From the NCBI RefSeq assembly GCF_021134715.1, contig NC_060023.1, positions 5,022,001 through 5,086,000 of the forward strand: a DNA stretch of 64,000 nt, written 5' to 3'. The notes under the pieces are model-generated. The model was not told the DNA's origin. It saw only the letters and a list, made by a program, of their open reading frames with translations, and did not search any database. Shown here piece by piece: positions 1 to 10,800 of this stretch; within the stretch, counting starts at the first letter, position 1; each line of letters opens with the position of its first letter. This stretch comes from Daphnia pulex. Lineage: Eukaryota > Arthropoda > Branchiopoda > Diplostraca > Daphniidae. The translations under genes were made by a program, and so were the position numbers.

Positions 1-183
1 TTTTGTTTTCCCATAAAACTCAAAAAATAAATCAGAAATTCAAGAAAAAAAAGTTAAGAGGATAAATAAAACATCATTTAAAATACGCTGTATTTATTTC
101 AGAATTTTGAAACAAATTGCACCTATCAAAACTGCCCTGTACATTTTATCCCCGCGACATACATAGCCCCGGTCTACCCCTAC
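1..183. mobile_element. Right end of a TA-flanked MITE (truncated by window start)
   Basis: Bases 50-183 match the last ~130 bp of the element at 45683-46395, including the terminal inverted repeat that reads outward as a GGTAGACCGGGGC-like sequence and finishes at a TA. Only the right end lies inside the window. No coding potential is seen. Family assignment rests on the second, complete copy. Confidence 0.75.
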
Positions 184-359
184 ATAATTTCACTGTGGGA
201 ATAGTGGACATATCAAGAGTAAATGTTGGTTCTGGCTGAAGGTATTAGAGAACCAAAAAACCTGAAACCCATCTTATAGCTAACAATCGTATAGCTACAA
301 ATCATGCACCAGTTTCTCAACCCGAAAGTAATATAGTCTCCAATAATAAAATAAGCTAA

Positions 360-1690
360 GTGATTTACAATTGTTCCCCCTCTCCCAAAAATGTGATTGA
401 CTTGTTTGCTGACTCTGCGGCTACCCATCATATGACAGATCAGAGGAATCTACTTATTAATTTTGTACCAGCTGAACCAGGTCAATGGAATGTATCCGGA
501 ATTGGAGATACTATCCTATCTGTGATCAGACAGGGAGGTGTACAGATAACGTCAGTGGTGAACGGAAAATCCATGGTAGGTACTAACCTAATAATTAGAG
601 AATTTAACAATTAATGGTAAGACTAAATTTAACTTTTTTTTATGTTTAATGAGAGGAGTCCTCCTGGTCAACGGCCTAGGGGCAAACCTATACTCAATAG
701 GAAAAGCAAAGGCAACAGGAATAGAAGTATTCTTAACCAACGACACTGTCTCCTTCACCCGGAATGGAATAGCTCTAATAGAAGGAAGAAGGGCTGGAAA
801 AACGTTGAATCACCTCAATATCCAGCCTATGTTTTACATACCCAAGACCACAACAGCCCTCAGAGCAACCAAACTCTTACAACTATCAACCTGGCACAAA
901 CGTTTTGGCCATGTCAACAATAAAATCTTGTTGAAGATGGCATCTTTGGGCTCCACTAGTGGACTAACCCTATTCAATGAAAACCCATCCACCTTTTCTG
1001 GATGGTGCATCCTGGGGAAAATGCAGAGATTCCCGTTTAACATTAGACATGAAATAGCTACTGCGCCAGGTCAACGGATTCACTCGGACATCTGTAACCT
1101 GATCCAAGTAACCGCTCCCAGCGGCGATCGCTACTTTGTAACCTTTAAAGATTATTATACCAACTACTGCATAACAACTATTAAGGAATAAGTCGGAAGT
1201 TACTACTGCCCTGAAAAAAATTTGTCGCAAAAGTGAAGAAACAAATTCGTAAAGACGTCAACTGCATCAGATCAGATAACGGTGGGAAATATCTGAATAG
1301 TGAACTACAAAGTTGGCTGAACAAAGAAGGAATAAGTCATGAAAAAAGTGCGCTTTACACCTTCCAACAAAATGGGGTCGCGGAGAGGACGAACCGGAAA
1401 TTAATGGGAGCAGCAAGGAGCATGTTGTATGGTAAGAAGGTTACAGTAGAACTATGGGGATAAGTGGTAGGCCTAATGTGTGCAACGAACATCCAAAACA
1501 GGGAAATCACCAGTACCAACGATGTGACTCAATTCGAACTCTGGGCTGGATCCAAACCAGATGTATCATACCTAAGAATATTTGGATCGCCCGCGTTTTT
1601 CCATATACCGGACGAAACAAGACGGGAATTGGACACAAAAGCTGTGGAATGCATATTAGTTGGATATTTTGAAAACTGGTGAAACTTATA
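360..1690 (+). pseudogene. Copia protease and integrase remnants
   Basis: At 390-460 the protease active-site region reads DSAATHHM, where the family has D-S/T-G-A-x-x-H-M, so the active-site glycine is replaced by alanine. At 880-1030 a WHKRFGH pre-integrase motif is followed by a degenerate zinc knuckle and the GKMQRFPF segment. Integrase core pieces follow: a first Asp in HSDICN near 1085, then RSDNGGKYL near 1270 and QNGVAERTNRKL near 1370, which carry the second Asp and the Glu of the DDE triad. Stops or shifts near 1190, 1230 and 1460 break the frame. This is a dead copy. Confidence 0.88.
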
Positions 1691-2538
1691 AATAATTTCG
1701 CATGTTGAACCCAGTCACACGAAAGACTATTATCAGCCTTGATTTTTTCTTTCGAGAAGAAGCTACCTACAAAGGCGCATCAATGAATGAGGCTAATTAC
1801 GATTAATTATTCCCCCTGCATGAAGTAACTGCATGGTAAATATATTTTTTCTCTCTCTGTTCGGAATAGTATGCCGTGTCTACTTACGTACCGAAATTAT
1901 GTGTAGTTGAGATGAGTTGAATGACACGGAAAGAGAAATGTGTGCCCTGATCTATTGTATTAAGACTGAGCGTGAAGTATTTTACAGTTAGATGGATACT
2001 TTAGATTGACTCTTGGACACTTTTACTAACACACTGCCGCCCCAATGCCTCTCGATACATGAAGTAGGGTAAGAGAGGGGGAAGCACAAAGGGTTTTCAG
2101 GTTAAAGGCGGTTGTGCAATGGGGCCACCTGTGGGTCCCTTAAAATATGTACAGTTGAGTTAAGCAGATTGGAGGTAATTCAGCTGGATGTTGCAGCCAT
2201 CTGTTGGAAGTCCATTTCATTTCCAACACTCTCTATTCCGTGAGTATTGGGTCTTTATGCAGCTAGTCTTACTTTTATATGAGCCAGAAGTAACACGAGA
2301 AAAATCAAAAGCCGATGATAATGATCAAGAAACAACAAAATCACAACCAATTGTGATCCAGAAAAGATTCGTAAAATTCGTCATCGGAAAAGTCCAGGAA
2401 TAGAGGAAACGACACAACAACCCGATCAAATTGAAATAGACAAAGATCCAGGACTAAACCAAGAGATTGGCTGAGCTTTTGGCATTGATGAAGAAATAGT
2501 TCAGAGGCAGTGGTCAAATAGAACATCTAACAGAAAGG

Positions 2539-3096
2539 ATGAAGCAATTCAAAGGGATTCAAGAAACCTTGGTAGCTGATAGCTGGAAGAAGATAACTAC
2601 ATCCCAAAAAGTGCCAAAAAGCTACCAAGAAGCGATGACTTCAGAGGACGCCGAAAGCTGGGAGACGGCCATAAAAGAAGAATTCTTATCGCTGATGGAA
2701 AACAAGACGTGGGACCTAACCCCACTTCCAGAGTGTCGTGCAATCATTCAAAATAAATAGGTCTTTGACCTAAAAATGGGCTACAAGAGCACACCACCGC
2801 GTTTTAAAGCCAGACTGGTGGCCAAAGGGTTTACACAAGAATATGGCGTCAACTGTGAAGAGACATTTGCCTCTGTCCTAAAACACTCCGTCCTTCAAAT
2901 TGTATTGGGCTTATAGCCTCCCTTGATCTTAAAACGGTTTTACTAGATGTCAAAACTACATACCTGTATGGAAAATTAGACGAGGAGATTTTCATGTCAC
3001 AACCGGAAGGTGTTGTGGTGCCTGGACGAGAGATGGAAGTATGCAGACTAATCAAGAGCTTATATGGCCTGTTATAATAAGTTCAACGGTGTTTTG
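2539..3096 (+). pseudogene. Copia reverse transcriptase, 5' part
   Basis: The segment PKSYQEAMTSEDAESW at 2610-2665 is the classic start of the Copia RVT_2 domain, which begins with a 'W..A...E...L..N.TW.L' pattern. It continues in frame past a stop at 2758 with KARLVAKGFTQEYG, DVKTTYLYGKLDEE and LIKSLYGL up to about 3075. A second stop lies near 2914. The reading frame resumes directly after the nested element at 4322, so this is one RT gene cut by a later insertion. Confidence 0.88.
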
Positions 3097-3328
3097 TGTT
3101 GAGATTAGAAACTATGGTGCAATACCTTTTAGTTTAGTTGAACACTTTGGTGCTAAGAAAGAATGAACTGCATTCTTTGTTGAGACAAGAGAGAGTGAAA
3201 AGCAAGACGACACAAGTCTTGCTTACTGCAGAAAAAGAGAGAGAACGAACGTTGACGTATCACACAATACGTTGAAGCAACGACGAAAGAAAACATTCTC
3301 AGAAGTAGAGAGAAGGTTAAAAACAACA
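3097..3328 (+). repeat. 5' LTR of the miniature element
   Basis: 232 bp, TG...CA, matching 4090-4321. It is preceded by the TTTTG target duplication. Confidence 0.93.
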
Positions 3329-3946
3329 CAACCCCTTAAACTGAACGGAGCGTGAGAAACGATAATTTACTGTTTGATTTAGAGTAAATCTAATTTTTAC
3401 TTTAGATTTCTTGGTTTCTTCTTAATTTAAAAAAATGGTGATGATTAGTCCAGGAATGTTATTGTTGTCAGTTCACAGAGAAAATCGCATTAAGAGGAAT
3501 CTATCCAGTTTCTGAACTTGGTTTGCGTTTGTTATGCTGAGATTCACTTTGTTCGCATTTACGCTTGTGACAATTGACAAGAACATGATTATTTAAACCA
3601 CAGAAAGAACATAGGCTAAGTCTTGCGATTGTTAGTTGTGAGGACGTCGACGTTGTGCTACATTAAACAGCCATTTCACGTCCTGATTGCTCTTGAGATT
3701 CGCAATTAGCAAACATGGATTCAGCTAGTAAAAGTTTTGGCCATCATTGTCTCTCTTGGTTTACTTTTAGAAGTGAATGACTTTAACAAAGATTCTAGAT
3801 TGATTAAGCAACCCGTTTCAGCAGTACTGAACTTAAAATCTTGGGCTTGTAAAATCTAGATCATGCCAAGCAAGAATGATTGCTCTTTTGTTGACATTCC
3901 CTCGACATTAAGTGTAGGAGCATTGTTGTCATCCAGAATTTGTACT

Positions 3947-4024
3947 GGGCATTCAATGGTGCCATTGAGTATTCCGTCCAACTTAGTGGGCATTCAATGG
4001 TGCCATTGAGTATTCCGTCCAACT
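3947..4024 (+). repeat. Two 37-bp tandem units inside the miniature element
   Basis: Units at 3947-3983 and 3988-4024 look identical and are separated by 4 bp. Each contains an AATGG...CCATT mini-hairpin. They lie about 70 bp upstream of the 3' LTR, where cis-acting signals of such elements often sit; a function is inference only. Confidence 0.85.
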
Positions 4025-4089
4025 GGTGAATTTGTACAGATTATAAATACGACAGTGGTAAATAAAAGTTAATCTCTGGGCCCATAACC

Positions 4090-4321
4090 TGTTGAGATTA
4101 GAAACTATGGTGCAATACCTTTTAGTTTAGTTGAACACTTTGGTGCTAAGAAAGAATGAACTGCATTCTTTGTTGAGACAAGAGAGAGTGAAAAGCAAGA
4201 CGACACAAGTCTTGCTTACTGCAGAAAAAGAGAGAGAACGAACGTTGACGTATCACACAATACGTTGAAGCAACGACGAAAGAAAACATTCTCAGAAGTA
4301 GAGAGAAGGTTAAAAACAACA
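4090..4321 (+). repeat. 3' LTR of the miniature element
   Basis: 232 bp, TG...CA, matching 3097-3328. It is followed by the TTTTG target duplication at 4322-4326. Confidence 0.93.
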
Positions 4322-4983
4322 TTTTGGTCAAGTTTGGTCTAGTCAGGAGTGAGATTCCTGCATCTACTACCATCATCAAGAGAAGAGTTCACAATTCTCG
4401 CCATTTTTGTTGATGGAGGTCTAATCTGCAGTAATCCAAAAATGAGTCTCAAGCGGATCATCGAACATCTGCAAGAAATATTCCAGGTCCGCACCATGGA
4501 TGCAGAACGATTCCTTTGAGTTGAAATAAGCCGAAACAGGAAGAAGAAAGAAGTAACAGCAGCACAACCAGTATTCACCTTGGCGCACTACTGAAGAAAT
4601 TCAGGATGGAGAATCGCTACCCAAAACCAGTACCTGTGGACCCGCATACACACTTGAGTACCAAGATGTTGCCGAAAACTGAGAAGAAAAAGGTGACATT
4701 GAGAAGATCCCGTATCGAGAAGGTGATAGGTCCCTTTTATATCTATCCATGACTACCCGCCCAGATCATGGACTCTACTTAAAAACACAGCAACCACCAG
4801 GTGATGCAAGGCTACAGTGACGCAGACTTCGCAAGAGACCAAGACACCAGGCGATTCACAATTGGATATATCTTCCTCTACCATGGAGGGCCTGTGGTAT
4901 GGATAAGTCGAAAAGAAAAATGTGCAGTACTTCCTTATCAACCACAGAAGCGGAATATACAGTCATGCGTGTTAGTTTCTTGA
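4322..4983 (+). pseudogene. Copia reverse transcriptase 3' part and RNase H
   Basis: Directly after the nested insertion the RT reading continues. The catalytic YVDD box reads FVDG (4410-4425), which removes one metal-binding aspartate. The RNase H part at 4801-4958 carries GYSDADFARDQDTRRFTIGY and a downstream TTEAEY motif. Frameshifts separate these parts. The region ends at the MITE that starts near 4957. Confidence 0.88.
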
Positions 4984-5238
4984 GCAGGCAAATTTCTCTG
5001 TATGATTTTATTTCAAGTTGACAGAAGGTATACTAAAAAGCATACCTTTCCTCCTCTTTGGATTTATTTTGCGCTTTTCCATTTTCTTCTTCTCTTCCTT
5101 TCGCTCTTTCAACTTTCCCACCAGAATGATCGAAAATGAGAGGTACAGTAAGCTTCCTAAGCTATAACTTCCGTCAACTTGAAATAAAATCATACAGAGC
5201 AGTTTGCCTGTTCAAGAAGCTTACAGGCATGACTGTAT
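4957..5238. mobile_element. Hairpin MITE, Tc1/mariner-like TA flanks (copy 1)
   Basis: Inverted repeats of roughly 60-70 bp start with CAGTCATGCG after TA and end with the complement CATGACTG before TA. The arms share a CAGGCAAA...CTCTGTATGATTTTATTTCAA core. The centre is T/C-rich on one side and A/G-rich on the other. No open frame is conserved. The TA dinucleotides at both ends suit a Tc1/mariner-mobilised MITE. It is the same family as 5487-5764. Confidence 0.85.
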
Positions 5239-5486
5239 ATGTCTGAGACCTCAATAAAATGGCTAATAGCCTTCACATTTTTGAAAGAAATCTGTAAAGG
5301 AGAATAAAATTTCAAAAATTTAACAGATGACTATATTTAGGACAACCAGTATAAGGTATATTAAGCGCGTGTGGTTTCATTTGTTTCTACTTATATGGTT
5401 TGTTTTTGGTTTAATTGTTGTGGTTATTATATGGTACAACTTCCATTGACATATCTTTATACCTAAAGAATTTTAAAATAACATAT

Positions 5487-5764
5487 ACAGTCATCCGTGA
5501 AAGTTTCTTTAGCAGGCAAATGGCTCTCTGTGCTTTAAGTTAAATTTGACGGAAGGGATACTACGCTGCCTACTGTACCCCCGGTATTTTACGCCTTTTC
5601 CTCCTTTTCTTTCGTGGGTAAAGGAAGAGAAGAAAAGAAAGAAAAAGAGAAAAGGGCGTAAAATACCGGGGGTAAGGTAGGCACCGTAGTATCCCTTCCG
5701 TCAAATTTAACTTAAAGCACAGAGAGCCATTTGCCTGCTAAAGAAACTTTCACGGATGGCTGTA
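5487..5764. mobile_element. Hairpin MITE, Tc1/mariner-like TA flanks (copy 2)
   Basis: Almost the whole unit folds on itself. Left arm 5488-5620 and right arm 5630-5762 are complementary apart from a few bases. Its ends (CAGTCATCCGTGAAAG and complement) match copy 1 at 4957-5238, and TA flanks both ends. The two copies lie 250 bp apart in the same orientation, but their interiors differ. Confidence 0.88.
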
Positions 5765-7867
5765 GTTTCCTTCATGTTTCAGTTTAACTTCAAATGATCA
5801 TATCGGCAAGCTAACACGGGCGGACGTCTCAATGGTTTTAGGGTTCTATATAGAGTGGTGTAGGTTGCGTAGATCAGTACGTATGGAGGTAGCATTATCT
5901 CTATATTCTCATGATCGAATTAAAAGAACTCCTTTGGGGCGGAAACGAGGAAAAGGGAGTGAAAGAGTGAACGCGGGTGTGTGTTGGGATAGATAAAGGC
6001 CCCCTTCCGACATCGAACATATGGGCAAGGATTAGCTTCTCCTTGACCGTGAAAGTCATCTTTGGGCGCATTGGGAATTACAGCAAAATGTAAGCTCCGA
6101 CTGCATAAGTCCGATCAAGCTTTTGCGGTACCTTGATACCTAGAAGTGCGTGATTAGTTCGCTCAAAAATGATCAAATATGAATGAATAAATAGGCCTGT
6201 GATTTAAAATGATTTAAAGAGAAAATAAAACACTATTCATTGTATTCTTGAAAGTATAGTTCAAACGAATGAAGAAATCTCTGCGTACACAGAAAACCAA
6301 AACATCAGTCTAAAAAACACAACTTTTGTACGTGGAAAGAGTCGGCGCAAACTATTGAGAGGACCAACAAAAGGGCCAGCAGCACAAAACTCTCCAACAA
6401 TATTCATCTCCATCGTCTATCCGGCAGCACTTCTTTGTTAACACATGTGTGCGTGCGTGCTGTTTTCATAACAGACAGAATGCGAGATGGTTTCAATGAA
6501 GAGTTGGACAGATGGGACGCGAATGGGGAGACTGCAAAGAGAAAGAGAGGGGTGGAACTGATCGGTATCCGCCTCTCAGTGGGGGTTGACTCCGGACCTA
6601 TTATCAGCCGGTAGCGACCAAAGTCTCTCGACAATCAAGATACATGAAGAGTATACGATATGATAAAAAAAAGGAAAAAGAAAAAGGATATACATACAAG
6701 CTATGCACATCCGAATCAAGCCAAGACCCCCCGTTGATGGTCGTCATCTACTGATCATCCATTACTGCATCAGCCGCAGTGGAGCAACCTGTTTGTATGT
6801 GTTATCGAGTCCCTTTTCTATTGTGTTGTTGTCCCGACACCTTAATTATCTAGTCATAGGGGGGTGACTAATTCAATTGACTTCACGTCATAATTTCTGA
6901 TCATTCTCAAAACATATCCCTTTCACCATTTAGCTGACTCTATATACTTCACTGCATGCGCTGCACAAAAAAGGAGGAGCTTATTGCATACGTCGTGAGC
7001 TGGAAGAAACAGCTACACCCAAAGAGTGTGTGTCCAATTCCGCATCGAATGCGTCTTCCACCTGCGCAAGCGCATCCTCCTATATGGCAACAATCTTTAT
7101 TTTTATTTTCTTCAAAAAATTCGAAAATCAAAAATTTTGGCACTGAAACCAATACCAAATTCTTTAATAATTTATTTTTAATAAACCGGCGATTGTAAGA
7201 GCCTTAATAGGTCAACGACGTGATAATTAAAAACATAAATCAATACTATACTTAATCAACCAGAACCAGACTTTTAAATAATACTATGTCATACTCTTTT
7301 ACCTTTTGGTATATTGAACTTCTTGAATATGTGCAGTTGTGCACAGAGGGAAAGAGAGAAGTTGGGTGGGTTGGCGGTGAACTTTAACAGACCAATGGGT
7401 AAGAGGCGAATGGGCTGGGCTTATAAGGGATGGCGCGCCGTCTTCTGGCGTGTGTTGGGGGCGATGCAACCGGACGTGTAATCCCGTGTTCAACCCTCTT
7501 TTCGTGCGGAAAATTCTGGCCGTTCTGTCTCTATGGGCATACTGCCACCAGTCACAACTAACGCGAGTAGATAGGAGGGAGAGTTGCACTCAACGAAATT
7601 AGTATTCCTTGCTACTAGAAGCTAAGAACTTGTGTCCTCCTCTGTTTCGCAATACCGGATAAACTGTCGTTTTTTCAGTTTCAATTTTTTCTCGATTTAA
7701 CTCACCGCTCGTTTAGACTTCCTTAGTTTTGTTAGATCTTCGGCAGATCAACTGTAGTTATAGTACATTTTTGAGAATTCCACGGGGATAGTTGATCCCA
7801 GTGAAATTACGGAAAACATTGGTTGAGTTTCACAAAGAACTCTCACCGATTCCTTTGAATCTGAATT
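5765..7867. other. Upstream region of the LIM-homeobox gene, no gene seen
   Basis: No open reading frame with family similarity or codon-like character was found. The stretch presumably holds the 5' UTR and promoter of the gene that starts at 7868. The A/T-rich 6230-7250 section contains nothing recognised. Confidence 0.5.
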
Positions 7868-10800
7868 ATGGCATTTACACCTGTCATTGAAGAATCAGTT
7901 GGAATGGATTCACCACATCACCAGCACGGCGAAGTTCTTTTATCCCTTCTTGCTCGCCATAAAAGTTTAGAAGGTAAGGAATGTTGAACATTTTAGACAT
8001 TTTATTGCAGTTATAATTTGACATTTGTATCGTTACATCTAATTTTTTATTATTATTTAGTATTTTACTGTTTGATTTTTCTTTGATTCAGGTTCAGGTT
8101 TAGAAATCGTGTTACTTAAATTAATAGTGAAATTAATAGCTCGATTCCGAATTTAAAAAAAAGATTTTTCAATAGTAGCAAAGTACCGTGTAATACAATA
8201 TTACTTTGTGTTTACAGTATATAAGTTTATAATATCGGACAAGTCTATGCGTCCAAAGGAAATTGCCGACAACAGCCGACAACTACCTTAAAATTCCAAA
8301 TCTATTCTAAAAAGTCGAAAACATTCATGACTAATCAGTATAAAAGGCGAGCTATTTCCACGAGATTCGAATCAGCTACCGGTAATATTGGCAAGCAATC
8401 CCTCACTCGAAAAGGTAAAAAAAAACACACAAAAAAACACACTTGGGTGAAAGCTGTTTTTCAAAAAGAATCCGGAAAGAGGCTTTTTAATAATCCGTAA
8501 CGAGTCTGTCTAGCACAGAATCGCTAGACGATTCTAATGTTGCAAAGGCCGTACATAGAATAGTATAGTTTATATTCAAGTAGACGAAATTTTGATTATT
8601 AGAGCTCCCTAGCTTTCACAGATTATTCCATGAAGGTTTATCCAAAGTTGCCTTGAATTTGAGTGTCAAAGAGTTATCCGTCCTTTTTTCCCGCTTCGCT
8701 TTATTGACAGATAACGAATGAAACATAATTGCGGCAAAAGAAAAGCCTAGATAAAGCTATAGGCTCGATGCGTAATTGATATTAGGTAGACTATGATATA
8801 CTTGTTTTCATCGAGCCACAAATGTGAGTACATAGCCTACTTTAACTCAGACCGTTTAGGCCAGCAGGGAAATAAAAACATCGGCAAATTTAAATCTTTA
8901 TTTTGGAACATCAATGAATGTTGCGCGCAGTCACTTGGAAGGATGATGAGAGGATATTTAAGGGTATCAAGTAGCGGCTTGTGCTTTCATTGAGAGAGCT
9001 TAGCTGAACGGCAAAAATACACACAAATGGTGCATGTTGATTTCATCGCTCAGTGACTCTTGAGATCAGTGCCTGACTATATGCAATTACGCACATATCC
9101 GTAAACGAGCCCTTGAACCTTTTCTACAATCAACTTCACTGTTTCCTATACAAACATGGCACACAATACTGTAGTTGATAAAAACAAGAGATTCTTGCTA
9201 AACATCGAATGGGTCTAGCTCTTTTGACTGTATTTCAATTCTGGAATAAAAGGCTTTTCTTTGATCAAAGCGAAAAACGGAATTCTAAACGTCATTCGCC
9301 CATTTTTATGTGTACCATAATTGACTCACTAAGGGATCTACGCTTTATTTAACTCTTACCGAATCTTACCGGTTAGGGAAGTAAACAAAACAATTATTTA
9401 ATTCATTAAATCAAATTAATATAGACCAAAATCTACGAGTGGCTTACTGTCACCAATTCTCTATATGAAATTAATTTAATCTTACTATTGCAAATATGAA
9501 GTGAACCTGTAGACATCCAGCATTGAAGGTGTTAAGCTAAATGGAGGAACTGCTGTTAGTTTGGCGCAGCTGATATATATGGGAAGGTGGTCGGAAGGCG
9601 TCGGAAGGTTGGATTGGAACATGAGGGGGGAAATGCAGTAGGGTTTTTATTTTAGGCCACTACTGCACGTGACTTGCCCGTTGTCCTGGACGGCGCTCGA
9701 CACTAGATAATCACGTCAATAGACACACTTTGCTGCTGATGCAGCATTGTACTCTATAACTTTTCCAGCAACTGCCATCAAGACAGATAGGGCTTTCCTT
9801 CATCTGCACATGCTATTATTTGCTTGTGTTTCACTACTGTCCCACTACATCTGCAGCCTCATAGATAGAAATGTGGGCAAAAAACCTCGATCGTTGTAAT
9901 GAATTAGTATAAGCTGTTCAAAGCGTTTATTGCTGGTCATATTTCATTTAGTCTCTCTCTATGCAGCAAGCAAAAACATATTGCCTTACATTATTTGTTG
10001 AAAATTAAATTAGTAAGAATTTGTTCGACGAGATAATTACTCAACGACGCCAATTTTTTTTTTTTTTAGTTTTTGGCGTAAACCGAAGCGCTTCTTTCGT
10101 GTAGTGCCGTTGGAACAATTGAAAACATGGTGTGTCTAAAATCATGAGAAAGCTTAAATTTTAGAGGTAGAGTTTTACCGTTTGGAATTTTCACTAATCT
10201 AGGTTGACGCACAACTCTAGTCAAATCACATTTTTTTTAACCAGTAAGTTTCAAACTTCCCTATCAAACTAAACTGCAAAGTATAGATAAGAATTTCCTA
10301 CGAATGAAAAGACAATAAAATGCTTAAAACGTTTTTTCTGCAATTTACTATAAGCGGCATAGTTTTGTTTTTAATAAATTGTCTTTAAGTTCCGCATTTT
10401 AATTGTCCGTGTTAATTGTCTTTCAGTCCTATTAACGTAAAAAATACAATTCGTTCAAATAAAGATGCCTTTCTAAATAAGCTAACTGTCATGTAACTGA
10501 GAATCAGCAAACTTCTAATAATTTGAGAGTTGGAAATGTGCAAAAGAAAACTTAATGCTTCTTCACTACAATTCTGGTATATACTAACAAATACTCGTTT
10601 TTGAAAAATACCGTGCTATAGCCTACGACATCAACTTGCCAAAATCGTATTATTCCAAACAATTTTCTCATTTTTTGTTAATGCTATCCGCTCGTACAAG
10701 CGGACGGTTGGTTTTTTCCCCTTTCCTCTTGGGGACCACATACTATAGAAAGGGGGTTTTTCCAACTGATTCTAGCCTAAGGAGTACAGAGATGAAGGAT

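Larger units (their letters stand above)
3097..4321 (+). mobile_element. Complete LTR miniature element (TRIM-like), nested in Copia
   Basis: Two 232-bp direct repeats (3097-3328 and 4090-4321) appear identical by eye, start with TG and end with CA, and enclose 761 bp with no coding potential. A 5-bp target-site duplication TTTTG flanks the unit at 3092-3096 and 4322-4326. Total length is 1225 bp. This fits a terminal-repeat retrotransposon in miniature that depends on proteins supplied elsewhere. I could not identify a confident tRNA primer-binding site after the first LTR or a strong polypurine tract before the second. The near identity of the LTRs indicates a recent insertion relative to the decayed Copia host. 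Confidence 0.93.
360..4983 (+). mobile_element. Decayed Ty1/Copia retrotransposon, pol region
   Basis: Consecutive fragments in Copia order run along the plus strand: aspartic protease, GAG-pre-integrase zinc region, integrase core, reverse transcriptase, RNase H. They are split by stops and frameshifts, so no full polyprotein is possible. No Copia LTRs were found; the 5' end (gag) and the LTRs seem lost. The RT part is interrupted at 3097-4321 by a younger LTR miniature element, and the RNase H part ends at a MITE border near 4957. About 850 bp between 1690 and 2530 has no recognisable Copia protein and may be further insertion or heavily decayed sequence. Confidence 0.9.
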
